64,000 nt of DNA from Aquarana catesbeiana (GCF_042186555.1 NC_133328.1:59815431-59879430); one strand, 5' to 3'; shown: positions 43,931 to 55,227, numbered from the stretch's first letter. Numbers and translations are program-made. The notes: a model not told the origin generated them from the letters alone.

Positions 43931-45168
43931 CAGTATCTCACAAAAGTGAGTACACCCCTCACATTTTTGTGAAAATGTTATTATATCTTTTCATGTGACA
44001 ACACTGAAGAAATGACACTTTGCTACAATGTAAAGTAGTGAGTGTACAGCTTGTATAACAGTGTAAATTTGCTGTCCCCTCAAAATAACTCAACACACAG
44101 CCATTAATGTCTAAACCGCTGGCAAAAAAAAGTGAGTACACCCCTAAGTTAAAATGTCCAAATTGGGCCCAATTAGCCATTTTTCCTCCCCGGTGTCATG
44201 TGACTCATTAGTGTTACAAGGTCTCAGGTGTGAATGGGGAGCAGGTGTGTTAAATTTGGTGTTATCGCTCTCACTCTCTCATACTGGTCACTGGAAGTTC
44301 AATATGGCACCTCATGGCAAAGAACTCTCTGAGGATATGAAAAAAATAATTGTTATTCTACATAAAGATGGTCTAGGCTATAAGAAGATTGTCAAGACCC
44401 TGCAACTGAGCTGCAGCACGGTGACCAAGACCATACAGCGGTTTAACAGGAGAGGTTCCACTCAGAACAGGCCCCGCCATGGTTGACCAAAGAAGTTGAG
44501 TGCACATGCTCAGCATCATATCCAGAGGTTGCCTTTGGGAAATAGATGTATGAGTGCTGCCAGCATTGCTGCAGAGATTGAAAGGAGGGGGGGGTCAGCC
44601 TGTCAATGCTCAGACCATACGCCGCACACTGCATCAAATTGGTCTGCATGGCTGTCGTCCCAGAAGGAAGCCTCTTTTGAAGATGATGCTCAAGACAGCC
44701 CGCAAACAGTTTGCTGAAGACGAGCAGACTAAGGACATGGATTACTGGAACCATGTCCTGTGGTCTGATGAGACCAAGATAAACGTATTTGGATCAGATG
44801 TGTGTGCTGGCAACCAGGTGAGGAGTACAAAGACAAGTGTGTCTTGCTTACAGTCAAGCATGGTGGTAGGAGTGTCATGGTCTGGGGCTGCATGAGTGCT
44901 GCCGGCACTGGGGAGCTACAGTTCATTGAGGGAACCATGAATGCCAACATGTACTGTGACATACTGAAGCACAGCATGATCCCCTCCCTTCAGAGACTGG
45001 GCTGCAGGGCAGTATTCTAACATGATACCGACCTCAAACACACCTCCAAGACGACCACTGCCTTGCTAAAGAAGCTGAGGGCAAAGGTGATGGACTTGCC
45101 AAGCATGTCTCCAGACCTAAACCCTATTGATCATCTGTGGGGTATCCTCAAATGGAAGGTGGAGGAGC
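43931..45168 (+). mobile_element. Tc1-like transposon, copy C, 3' truncated
   Basis: Starts CAGTATCTCACAAAAGTGAG with an intact left repeat, including the inner AAAAGTGAGTACACCCCT at 44129. It breaks off after GGAAGGTGGAGGAGC at 45168; the right repeat is missing. Confidence 0.92.
44304..45168 (+). pseudogene. Tc1-like transposase, frameshifted (copy C)
   Basis: ATG at 44304 (MAPHGKELSEDMKK). A first frame to 44486 covers the first helix-turn-helix and ends at a stop in place of the GRPKK linker (RPRHG stop). Catalytic pieces: WSDETKINVFGSD (about 44762), MCWQPGEEYKDKCVLLTVKH (44802), SPDLNPIDHLWGIL (about 45108). The Glu of the DDE triad has become Asp (PIDHLW), and a deletion near 44800 and a stop at 45018 break the frame. 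Confidence 0.92.
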
Positions 45169-46229
45169 AAACCTTTCCTTTGTTGTTTCACTGGGACACT
45201 GTGCACAGGCAGCTTTACCTTGGGAACACTTCACTGCACCTTTATTTGAACAACGTACATAAGCATCTTTAGCTACAGTCATCACCAGATATACTACCAT
45301 TCTGTTAATACACCTTATTCGATACAATTAAATGAGCGCCGACTACCGGTGAAGACCATCAGATCTGCAACAGGGACATTCTGTCATTGCTACTTAAAGG
45401 GCCCTCATACCATCCATATTTAGCTTCATCTCTCATAGGATCAAAGGTTCAACAGGGCGGCCTGGGTTTCTCTTTCTAGAAGTATTGTCAGAATTGATAC
45501 TTAATCTCTGCTTATCCTTTCAGGTTATGTTCAAGTGGGACTCCAATGTACATATGTGTATATAATAATCTATTGTTGCCAACTGTGTTAACTGGCATTT
45601 TCTTCAGGAGTCATTCAACTGAGTTTGTGCTGCTATCCCAAGCTCAGTTGAACCATTACCCCCTTTGTATAACCATATCTTAACTGAAGTATTCCAGTAA
45701 ACGTTAACAGAATATAAATGTATTGAGTGTTGTATTATTACTTAAAGGTGTTGCAATGATGTCTGAACCCAAAGTGTCAGGTGGGTTGGAGTGTTCACAG
45801 GGTCATGGCGATGCAGATGAGCAGGTAAATCCAAGCAGTCCCCAAGGGGGCCGTGCTACACCTAATTAACAATACAAACAGTGATCTCCCCCCTCCTCAG
45901 CCTAGTAGGCAACAGACTATAGCAGGAGTCCCTAGTAGCAGACTGTCTGGCTCCAGAGGCCAAGGTGACCAGCTCTTTCAATTAACGTATAGTTCAGAAT
46001 CAAACAAACCAAGAATAGTCTTTGCATATTTCCTGGGAGATATTGTGGATAAATATTAATGTTCCATTTTAATTAATCAAAGACACATTCTTAATGTCCA
46101 TAATTTTTTTGGTCACCCTGTGCCCCTAATAGACACAGGGTGACTTAGACCTAGGAGGTGCATGGGGAGCTGAAGCAAGGGTTTCCCAACCTCTCCAAGG
46201 GATTCTGGGTTCCACCAGCCCCCCTGCTC
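45169..46229. other. Unassigned stretch
   Basis: No element ends or exon recognised; A/T-rich with short chance frames. Confidence 0.3.
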
Positions 46230-48274
46230 AAAGTGACTCCCGTCACATCTCTCCCCTTTTGGCAGCAGACTAACACAGGAGGAGACCCCAGAGGGGTTGA
46301 CTCAGAAGTTAGTCCGTAGTTTCAGCCCCCCCAATGCCTGTACCCACATAGTACCCCAAACAAATTGTTCCCAACAGAGCATTATTCACCCAGCCAACCT
46401 CTGCCTCTCTCGTAGAACATACCCGCTGCTGGGGGGAAGTGCGACCTGGTCCTTCCCCCTGGAGTCCCTTCAGATGCTGGAGAGAAGACAGGGTGGCCGG
46501 GCTCACTCCATCATGCTGTTGGGGATCTTGGCCGACTGCCCAGCATCCCTGGACAGTGGAGAAGTCCATTCCACTTCCACAGGAAATCCATCCTGTGAGT
46601 GGAGGGCAGAGGCCAGCAGCGCTCTGTCCTGTTGCTAGCGGTTCAGCTGGGTGTAGGAGCTTCACTACATCAGCTTGTCACTGGGGAGGGAGGCCGACTG
46701 CCCCAGCTCCCTGGAACTCCGCAGTTGTTGCCGGTGCTGGGCAGAGGTTGGTAGTACTCTGCCCTGTTGCCTGCATTTCTGTTGGGTTTCTGTTAGTGGA
46801 GACCACAGGCCCATCCACTGACACCAGCTCAAGCTGCCCTTGTGAGGTGCCGATTACATTCTCTCCCTGAAGCACTGGCGGAGTGGATTGTTGTGCGCAG
46901 AGGCCCAGTGTTCTGCCCTGTTAGTGCTTCAGAGCTCACATCATCCATTCCGACTAACTGTTGGGGAGGGAAGACAGTTTCCTCTATTCTGGCTGACTGT
47001 TGGGGAGGGAAGACGACAACCTCCTCTTCCTTCTCCCCTGGTTCCTGATCTGCTGCTTGGGAGTGACTGCCACCTCCTCACCCTGGGCCTCCAGAACTGC
47101 CACAGGTGTGGGGCAGAGGTCTTAGACCCTCTGTCCGGTTGCCATTGCTTCAGCTGGGTTGGTGTCATCATTCTAGGGGCGGCGTCTGCTGCTGAGATGT
47201 CTTTTCTCTGGTACTGTCTCCCATGTGCACTAATCCTTGTTGGGGAGGGGGAATGATTGCTTCCCCTCCCTGCATCTCTGAAATCCACTGGGGAAGAAGA
47301 ACCACCACCTTCTCACCTCGGGCCTCCAAAACTGCCATGGGTGTGGAGCAGGGGTCTGCAGTAAGGATGAGCTCCGGCGTGTTCGCATGGCGCACGTGCC
47401 GAGCCCGCCAGGAAGTCGGCACGGCGCAGCGCTAATCACAGGCAGGGAGACATTTCCCGATCTCTGCAGCCGCACATCGGGAAATGTCTCACTGCTTGTG
47501 ATTAGCGCTGCGCCGTGCCGACTTCCTGGCGGGCTCGGCACGTGCGCCATACGAACACGCCGGAGCTCATCCCTAGTCTGCAGTACTCTGTCCTGCTGCC
47601 AGCACTGCTGCTGGGGATTTGCTAGGTGGTTCCTCCTCTGCAGAAAAGTCTATTAAATCTCCAGTCTCTGGAATTGCTGAAAGTGCAGGGCATGGGCTGG
47701 TGGCACTTGGGCCTGGTCCCAACATGATGAAAAGTCAAGCAAATCCATGCTTTTTGTGATCCATGGCTGGGAAATGAGGACAGCTTCCTCTTCTCCTGAG
47801 CCCTTGAACTGCCGTTGGACAAACGTATCTCTCCATCCTAAATCATCATGTGCAGAAACAGGTTTGTCAAGGTCAGTCAACACTTGGTGCATCCGCCATA
47901 AGACCTCCACTTCCATAGCTGTTGGCGGAGATGGGCAAAGCACACTGTTACTCTGCCCCATTGCTGACACTTCAGCTGAGATTTCAGGACTGTCGGCTGG
48001 TACTTCTGGATAGTCCCAGGCAAAGGGAGCCCAGCCCTGGCGCTGAGCAGAGTCTAGCACCTGTCTGTAGGCAATCTCCAGCTCCCATTCTTGCACGGCC
48101 AGAAACCATATCTTCCAGTGCCCAATGCACTTCCAAGACATTCAGTATCTCTTCTCAGAAATTCATGATTTCGTCCAACTGCCACTCCAAATCACTCCCA
48201 AAGTTAGGGTCTCCTGACAGCTTCACGTACAACAGTCCCAGGCTGCTGTAGCCAAAGCCTTCCATTGGGCGGTC
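46230..48274 (-). pseudogene. Decayed repetitive coding sequence of unknown family
   Basis: The minus strand reads like an eroded protein gene. Near 48250-48180 it gives GDPNFGSDLEWQLDEIMNF, a stop, then a 162-aa frame 48141-47653 with WELEIAYRQVLDSAQRQGWA and FAWDYPEVPADSPEISAEVS. Towards lower coordinates a motif of the type A-x-G-Q-S-x-x-x-L-C-P-x-P recurs about six times (complements at 47951, 47586, 47128, 46911, 46757 and 46621), separated by Pro/Ser/Gly-rich spacers. Frames are broken by indels and by a hAT element at 47362. It could be a retrotransposon gag-like protein with a repeat tail. I do not recognise the family. Confidence 0.5.
47362..47575. mobile_element. Young hAT foldback element with 8-bp target duplication
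   Basis: GTCTGCAG flanks it (47354-47361, 47576-47583). Arms of about 97 bp are nearly identical (TAAGGATGAGCTCCGGCGTG versus reversed TAGGGATGAGCTCCGGCGTG). The loop is about 15-20 bp. G/C-rich against its surroundings. Confidence 0.92.
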
Positions 48275-48836
48275 ATCCACCATGCTTGACTGTAGGCAAG
48301 ACACACTTGTCTTTGTACACCTCACCTGGTTGCCGCCACACACGCTTGATACCATCTGAACCAAATAAGTTTATCTTGGTCTCATGGACCAAGATGGTCA
48401 GTTCCAGTAATCCATGTCCTTAGTCTGCTTGTCTTCAGCAAACTGTTTGCAGGCTTTCTTGTGCATCATCTTTAGAAGAGGCTTCCTTCTGGGACAACAG
48501 CCATGCAGACCAATTTGATGCAGTGTGCAGTGTATGGTCTGAGCACTGACAGGCCAACCCCCCCATCCCTTCAACCACGCATACGTCTCTTTCCCAAAGA
48601 CAGCCTCTGGATATGATGCTGAGCACGTGCACTCAACTTCTTTGGTAGACAGACCATGGCGAGGCCTGTTCTGAGTGGAACCTGTCCTGTTAAACCACTG
48701 TATGGTTTTGGCCACCATGCTGCAGCTCAGTTTCAGGGTCTTGGCAATCTTTTTATAGCCTAGGCCATCTTTATGTAGAGCAACAATTATTTTCTATTCA
48801 GATCCTTAGAGAGAGTTCTTTGCCATGAGGTGCCAT
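48275..48836 (-). pseudogene. Tc1-like transposase N-terminal half (copy D)
   Basis: Start ATG at 48836 (MAPHGKELS). Pieces include WFNRTGSTQNRPRHGLSTKE and a 106-aa frame 48398-48718 reaching KQFAEDKQTKDMDYWN. The first Asp motif is scrambled by a local rearrangement at 48385-48400. The rest of the DDE domain is absent. Confidence 0.88.
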
Positions 48837-49025
48837 GTTGAACTTCCAGTGACCGGTATGAGAGAGTGAGAGTGATAACACCAAATTTAACACACCTACC
48901 CCCCCCCCCCCCATTCACACCTGAGACCTTGTAACACTAACAAGTCACATCACTTCGGGGAGGGAAAATGGCTAATTGGGCCCAATTTGGACATTTTTAC
49001 TTAGGGGTGTACTCACTTTTGTTGC
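48275..49025 (-). mobile_element. Tc1-like transposon, copy D, truncated at both ends
   Basis: Begins inside the transposase at CCACCATGCTTGACTGTAGG and ends inside the terminal repeat after ACTCACTTTTGTTGC, where R1 copy 3 starts. Neither outer terminus is present. Confidence 0.9.
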
Positions 49026-49029
49026 ACAT

Positions 49030-49662
49030 TTAACCCTTTGATCACCCTAGATGTTTAACCCCTTCCCAGCCAGTGTCATTAGTACAGTGACAGTGTATAT
49101 TTTTTTAGCACTGACCACTGTATACTGGTTCCCACAAAGTGTCAGTGTCCTATTGTCCACCGCAATATCGCAGTCCCGCTATAAGTCGCTGATCACTGCC
49201 ATTACTAGTATTTAAAAAATTTAATAAAAATTCCATAAATATATCCTATAGTTTGTAGGCATTATAACATTTGCGTAAACCAATCAATATATTTTTATTG
49301 GGATTTTTTTAACCAAAAATATGTAGCAGAATACACACTGGCCTCGATTTATAAAGAAATTAGGTTTTTCACATTTTTTTTTTTTTTTATTGAATATGTT
49401 TTATAGCAGAAAGTAGGAAAAAATTTTTGTTTTCGCAATTGTGCCTTTTTTTGTTCATGGTGCAAAAAAATAAAAACACCAGTGGTGATCAAATACCACT
49501 AAAAGAAAGCTCTATTTGTGGGGGAAAAAAATTGTCAAAATTGTATTTGGGTACAGTGTTGCATGACCAAGCAATTGGCAGTTAAAATAATGCAGTACCG
49601 TATCGCAAAAAAATGGCCTGTCATGAAGTGGGGTAAATCTTCCAGAGGTCAAGTGGTTAATG
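49030..49662 (+). repeat. Dispersed repeat family R1, copy 3
   Basis: Runs from TTAACCCTTTGATCACCC through GCCAGTGTCATTAGTACAG to TTCCAGAGGTCAAGTGGTTAAT. A further partial copy covers about 50310-50625 (ACATGTAGCAGAATATATTT ... GGAGGTAACACCTTCTGGAG). Confidence 0.7.
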
Positions 49663-50300
49663 GAAACTGGCATTGCTTGCCCCCCTAAAAATACCAAATG
49701 CCTGGGTCAGCTAGCCTTCAAGACAAAGACAGTCAGACAATTAGCATTTTCAGGAGCCGACAGTAACAGCTGTTTTCATAATCCTCTCAGTATCATTTTC
49801 CCATAAGTGAATATATATGTTGACTCAGATTTTGAGCTTTGTGTTAAATCGGAGAGTATCGCCTATTAACACTTCAAAGCTCCAGAATAACAGCAATAAA
49901 TAGAGTATGAAAAAGTGAGCACACGTCTGTAAATGAGGTTTCAGTGAATGGTTATTACTTGCATGCTGTGAAAAGACTTCTGGGCCACGTGTAAAACGCT
50001 GACTATACTCTAATCTCTGCCGCTTCCAAATAATGTCACTATCAGCAAGACTCAGCTCTGCCTTGAGGGCAGATCACATTGATGGAGCAGGCGCTGCAGC
50101 TGGTTCTGCAAGGTAAGCCGTCACTTGGATTCGTTATTCTGCACCTGGCTTCTTGGAGAAAAATGGTAAATGATAGCCTCCAACATTTTTGAATAATCTA
50201 GTGGTGCAATTTTCTGCAACATGTTATATTTATTAATATAATAATATATTAATTATCCGCTAGCTAAGACAGGGGTGTGTGTGTGTTTTTATTTTTTTAT
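49663..50300. other. Low-repeat stretch in intron 7
   Basis: 49840-50130 shows no element ends and mixed composition (CCGCTTCCAAATAATGTCAC, GAGCAGGCGCTGCAGCTGG). Possible conserved noncoding sequence; unproven. Confidence 0.3.
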
Positions 50301-50309
50301 TTTATTTTT

Positions 50310-50625
50310 TTTACCAAAAGACATGTAGCAGAATATATTTTGGCCTAAATATCTAAAGAAATTTGTTTTTCTTTTATTGGATACGTTTTATAAAAGAAAG
50401 TAAATTTTTGGTCTTTTTTCATTTATATGATAAAAAAAAGAAAAAAACCCCGTGGTGATCAAATACCACCAAAAGAAAACACTATTTGTGTAAAAGAATT
50501 ATATAAATTTTGTTTGTGTACAATGTTGCATCACCGCACAATTACCAGTTAAAATAGTGCTAAATAACAAAAAATTGCCTGGCCATGAAGGAGGTAACAC
50601 CTTCTGGAGCTGAGGTGGATATTGT
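50310..50625 (+). repeat. Dispersed repeat family R1, partial copy 4
   Basis: Only the right half of R1 is present: ACATGTAGCAGAATATATTT, the A/T-rich centre, TGGTGATCAAATACCACC and GGAGGTAACACCTTCTGGAG. Confidence 0.65.
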
Positions 50626-50639
50626 AATGATTGCCGTTT

Positions 50640-51040
50640 GTACTAAAGTAGCACTTGCCATATTATGGTTTGCATATTGTAACAATGTCTCATTTGTTGC
50701 CTGTGTATTTTTATGATCACACTTTTGTTGCCTGTGCTTTTAATTTGATTGCCTGTTTGTTGCCTGTGTATTGTCATAATTGTTGTTTGTTGCCGGTGTA
50801 TTGTCATGATTGTTTGTTTGTTGCCTGTGTATTGTCATGATTGCTCCAATGCAACCTGTATATTTTGAAGACCATCGCCCTTTGTCTTTATAAAACATGA
50901 ATACTGTCACAATTGTTCATTTGCTGACCATGCATTGTGACAATTGGCAGTTTGTTACTTGCATACTGCAATGACTGCCCATTTGCAACCCACTTATTGT
51001 ACTGAATGGTTGTTTATTACCTGTGTATTGCATCAATTGC
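50640..51040. repeat. Degenerate minisatellite, about 30-bp unit
   Basis: Units like TTGTTGCCTGTGTATTGTCA and TGATTGTTTG repeat with heavy divergence, fading after 50860. Confidence 0.75.
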
Positions 51041-51164
51041 AGGATGGATTGAATACCCGATTCCCCTGACACACACAGTGGTTTTTCTCGCCTGCTCACA
51101 CACCATTACGGGACATACAAGCTGGCAGGAGGAATTCTAAATGTGATGGGGAAACAGGTATTCA

Positions 51165-51510
51165 ACCCATGCAGCTGGCTGCATACCTGTAGTGGCCAGT
51201 GTACACATCTGCAGCTCTTCTCTCCTCTCTCTCTGGCTTTGCTGGGGCACCGGGAGCCATTGGCTCCCAGTGCTGTCAATCAAAGCCAGTGACGAAGGAG
51301 CAGGTGGACAGGGCTGAGTCCTGCTGTCTGTGACAATGGATGCAGCAGCAGCGCATGGGATTGAGTACTTACGAGTGCTCCCATGGCAAACAGCTTCCTG
51401 TGGGGGCACTGGACAGAGGAGGATCGGGCCGCTCTTTGCAATTTCAGAGCGGCCCCAAGGGCAATTCCATTGCACAGAGCAGGCAAGTATAAACAATCCT
51501 TTACAACCAC
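51165..51510. mobile_element. TTAA-type miniature element, left end missing
   Basis: Right end CCTTTACAACCACTTTAA at 51498-51515. Interior (GGGAGCCATTGGCTCCC, GTGGGGGCACTGGACAG) belongs to the 33998/32005 family. Confidence 0.55.
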
Positions 51511-51616
51511 TTTAAGGGTTCACACTTGTGTGAACACAGGCATCACATGCGATTTGCACCCACACTGCAGTGCTGATCGCATGCGATCTGTCTGTGCAAT
51601 GCGAGTTCAGCCATAC

Positions 51617-52468
51617 AGGTTCCACTCAGAACATGGCTTGCCATGGTCGACCAAAGAAGTGCACGTGCTCAGCGTCATATCATAAGGTTGTCTTTGGGAA
51701 ATAGACGTATGAGAGCTGCCAGCATTGCAGCAGAGGTTAAAGGGGTGCGGGGTCAGCCTGTCAGTGCTCAGACCATACGCCGCACACTGCATCAAATTGG
51801 TCTGCATGGCTGTCATCCCAGAAGGAAGCCTCTTATAAAGAGTATGCAAACAGTTTGCTGAAGACAAGCAGACTAAGGACATGGATTACTGGAACCATGT
51901 CCTGTGGTCTGATGAGACCAAGATAAACTCATTTGGTTCAGATGGTGTCAAGCGTGTGTGGAGGCAACCAGGTGAGGAGTACAAAGACAAGTGTGTCTTG
52001 CCTACAGTCAAGCATGGTGATGGGAGTGTCATGGTCTGGGGCTGCATGAGTGCTGCCAGCACTGGGGAGCTACAGTTCATTGAGGGAACCATGAATGCCA
52101 ACATGTACTGTGACATACTGAAGCAGAACAAGATCCCCTCCCTTCGAAGATTGGGCCGCAGGGCAGTATTCCAACATGATAAAAACCCCAAACACACCTC
52201 CAAGACGACCACTGCCTTGCTAAAGAAGCCGGGGGTAAAGGGGATGGATTGGCCAAGCATGTCTCCAGATCTAAACCCTATTGAGCATCTGTGGGACATC
52301 CTCGAATGGAAGGTGGAGGAGCGCAAGGTCTTTTAACATTCAACATGTAATGTCATCATGGAAGAGTGGAAGAGGACTCCAGTGGCAACCTGTGAAGCTC
52401 TGGTGAACTCCATACCCAAGAGGGTTAAGGCAGTGCTGGAAAATAGTGGTGGCCACACAAAATATTGA
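51617..52468 (+). pseudogene. Tc1-like transposase, long catalytic frame (copy E)
   Basis: A 151-aa frame (51881-52336) is the longest catalytic stretch here after copy F. It spans the first Asp (WSDETKINSFGSDGVKRVW), second Asp in an altered block (FQHDKNPKH, Asp kept but normal HDNDPKH changed) and Glu (SPDLNPIEHLWDIL). A stop follows EERKVF at 52336. The remainder to HTKY-equivalent (stop 52466-52468) is in another frame. The N-terminus is missing. Confidence 0.92.
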
Positions 52469-52713
52469 CACTTTGGGCCCAATTTGAACATTTTCACTTA
52501 GGGGTGTACTCACTTTTGTTGCCAGCGGTTTATACATTAATGGCTGTGTGTTGAGTTATTTTGAGGGGACAGCAAATTTACACTGTTATACAAGCTGTAT
52601 ACTCACTACTTTACATTGTAGCAAAGTGTCATTTCTTCAGTGTTGTCACATGGAAAGATATGATAAAATATTTACAAAAATGTGAGGGGTGTACTTACTT
52701 TTGTGAGATACTG
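51617..52713 (+). mobile_element. Tc1-like transposon, copy E, 5' truncated
   Basis: Starts abruptly at GGTTCCACTCAGAACATGG, joined to a fragment of the 34480-type element (51513-51616). The right terminal repeat is complete and ends ...GAGATACTG with TA at 52714-52715. Confidence 0.92.
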
Positions 52714-52734
52714 TATGTGATGTCAAGTGGTGCT

Positions 52735-53155
52735 TTGGTGTGTTGCAGCATCTGTTGATGCTAGCTGTTGGGGGATCTATTGTCAGGAGGTGCACCTACT
52801 GCTGGAGGTGATCTATTTTTTGCAGGTGGGTATATTGTTGCTGGGAAAGTCTGTTGTTGCCGGTGGGGAATCTATTGTTGCTTGGGGTGGGTCTTATGTT
52901 GTTGGTGGTCCATTATTGCTGGGGGAGATCTATTGTTGCTGGGGGGATCTATTGTTGCTGGGGGATCTATTGTTGCTGGGGGATCTATTGTTGCTGGGGG
53001 ATCTATTGTTGCTGGGGGATCTATTGTTGCTGGGGGATCTATTGTTGCTGGGGGATCTATTGTTGCTGGGGGATCTATTGTTGTGGGGGGATCTATTGTT
53101 GCGGGGGGATCTATTGTTGCTGGAGGATCTATTGTTGCTGGCTGCAGGGGATCTA
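52735..53155. repeat. Minisatellite, 18-bp unit
   Basis: Unit GGGGGATCTATTGTTGCT, about 13 near-perfect copies in 52920-53150 and diverged units to the left. 18 is divisible by 3, so all frames stay open and give artificial 106-151 aa ORFs on both strands. Confidence 0.97.
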
Positions 53156-53662
53156 TTTTACTGCTCATCTTGTTATCATTAACAAATTCCATACAAATAG
53201 CTTAACACCACAAATTATATTTGGTTCTGTATTCCCCTAAAAAGGGTAGTACTGGGAGGTGGGTAAGTGGTGGAACCAAGGGACGGTGCTCAAAGGTGGG
53301 TAGGGGCAAAGACAATGGGTGATTTGGAGAGAGGGAGTTCCTGTACATATTCTCTGAGAAAAAAAAGCCCTGGGTAACACTATTTGAAATTAAATTGCAG
53401 AAAGCACAGAAAAGCACTGGATTTATGGAGGATTTACTGGTATTTTCCACATTTATTAAAAGGGAGCAAATAGTGGTTGGGTTTTTCATAGTCTTTAAAG
53501 ATTGTAGGATATGGGGATAGTATTTTTAACCTGCAAGTAATTTTTCTATCTCTGTGACCAGGTAATAGTTCTAACGCACCCTGATAACCATGTTTAATTA
53601 TGAATATCTGTGAGGAATGTAGCAACAGAAACAATAAAGGAACAGCACATTTCATGACTCAC
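53156..53662. other. Intron 7 5' part, unassigned
   Basis: No element ends seen between the minisatellite and exon 7. Confidence 0.4.
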
Positions 53663-53706
53663 AGTCTGGTCTGTATTTGTTATCACTGGATCTCTTCACC
53701 AGCAAG
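53663..53706 (-). CDS. prtfdc1: prtfdc1 exon 7
   Basis: 44 nt between acceptor TTATTACAG and donor GTGAGT on the minus strand. It completes Ser from exon 6 and encodes L-L-V-K-R-S-S-D-N-K-Y-R-P-D plus the first base of the next codon. HPRT1/PRTFDC1 exon 7 is 47 nt, so one codon is missing in frame in the loop after LLVKR. The Lys of LLVKR, which contacts the purine ring in HPRT, is kept. R-P-D (rather than K-P-D) is PRTFDC1-like. Confidence 0.95.
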
Positions 53707-54056
53707 CTGTAATAAGAAAAGAAAGGAATATATGGAAAAAGAGACAATGCAAAAATGTACATAGCAAACTACCACTTTGTTGTATATAATACTTATTTGT
53801 AGAGCTGACTGTCCATTTTACACTATATCACAGGTATTTTCTACTTATACGTAGATATAGCCCATTCTTTATTGAACAATGTTAGTTGGTATATAAAAGA
53901 TAGCAAATTCCATAGAATTCAAGCATTCATGCCATCAGCCATCCTTGCTACAAGTGAAAGGTCGCTGGTAGCAAATTTTGCATGCGAAAAAACAAACAAA
54001 TTGTATTATAATGTAATATAAAATTCAATTAGAGTTAAGTAAATCAACAATTTACT

Positions 54057-54329
54057 TAAGTGTTGGTTCACAAAGGGGGCGACTTGTCAGGCGACTTAGC
54101 CGCCTGACAAGTCGCGTTCCGTTCTGTACTACGGAACCGTTCTAATAGGAGCGACGCAAGTCGCTCTGACTTAGAAAAAGGTTTCTGTACTACTTCGGGA
54201 CGACTTCAGGGCGACTTGCATTGACTTCTATACAGAAGTCATTTTGCAAGCTGCCGCTGAAGTCGTGTGCAGATCGCCTTGCAAAGTCGCGCTGCAAGTC
54301 GGGCTGCCCCTGTGTGAACCGGCACTTAC
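54057..54329. mobile_element. Miniature element with GGTTCACA ends
   Basis: Left TAAGTGTTGGTTCACAAAGG, right (reversed) TAAGTGCCGGTTCACACAGG. Interior CGACTTGTCAGGCGACTTAG forms a hairpin; the GCGACTT motif recurs many times. Confidence 0.75.
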
Positions 54330-54429
54330 TATAACATAATCCCTAAAATCTAACCTAAGCCAACCTATTCTTAAAACTAAACTTAGCCTCTAAATCTCAA
54401 ACTTCCAGATGTAAACTTATTTTTTTTTT

Positions 54430-54834
54430 TTTAGTTTTGGATAGAGTGCAGAGGGATTAGAACATCGGTCAGTTTTTATTGCTGTCTGTCCCCCCCATTA
54501 AGGAGATTCACCCTCTTTATTTGTCCGGGTTACCGTTATCACTGAAAGTGAAAGTAAAAGTAAAACTCAAGTTTTGGGTTGTCCTCAAAAAGTAATAGAG
54601 GGGAAATCTTCCATTGGGGACACTAGTTCTGGTGAACTGGGGGTCCCCAAAAAATTCTCTTAATTTGCAGGGATTTCCTCTCACTTCCTGTTTGGCTATG
54701 GGACAGGAAGTTAAGAAAAATCTCCTCAATGGGACACAGATGGCGAAAAAAAATCTGACAGGGGTTATAACCCTTCCTTGCTGTATCCAAAATAAGAATA
54801 AAAGTTTTTCCCATAGTTCTACTTTAAAAGGAGA
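54430..54834 (-). mobile_element. Miniature element family R3, copy 2 (reverse)
   Basis: Reverse counterpart of 12843-13265 (GACAGGGGTTATAACCCTTC, AGGGATTTCCTCTCACTTCC, GGTTGTCC). Ends at ACTTTAAAAG. Confidence 0.72.
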
Positions 54835-55227
54835 AGTATAGCCCGAGCTTGTTTGGCTGGGCTTCTCCTATGGCTCACAGGAGTGCAATTTGTTTTGCAC
54901 TCCTGTGACCCGTTTTCATGTCAGTCCAGGCACCACGTCACCCCGATCTGTGAGCCGCTGAGAGCCTGAGACGGCCGCTCCCGCCCCCTCCACAGCTCAG
55001 CGCTCCAGTGAGGAGGGAGAAGAGCGGAGAGCTGTGACTGACAGTCTACAGCTCTCTGCTCACGGAGCTCTGAAAACCGAGCGATCAGCAGTGTTTGATT
55101 GCTTGGTTTTCAGTGTAGAGGCGCCGGGGGACAGATGCAGCTGCCGATGCTGCATCCACCTAGGTAAGTATTAATCAGGATAAAAAATTCCTTTACTTCT
55201 CTTAACAAACTTAACCCCTAAACCTAA

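Larger units (their letters stand above)
39884..53662 (-). other. prtfdc1: prtfdc1 intron 7 (about 13.8 kb)
   Basis: Between donor GTGAGT of exon 7 and acceptor of exon 8. Contains three Tc1 copies, an inverted-repeat element, minisatellites and a decayed repetitive coding sequence. Confidence 0.9.

Noticed and set aside
47653..48141. Functional 162-aa gene on the minus strand
   Set aside because: Upstream and downstream coding continues only through frameshifts and stops, and a hAT insertion splits it. Kept as a pseudogene of unknown family.
52768..53205. 145-151 aa Gly/Leu/Cys-repeat open frames
   Set aside because: Direct consequence of the 18-bp minisatellite, which keeps all frames open. 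Not a silk- or antifreeze-like gene.
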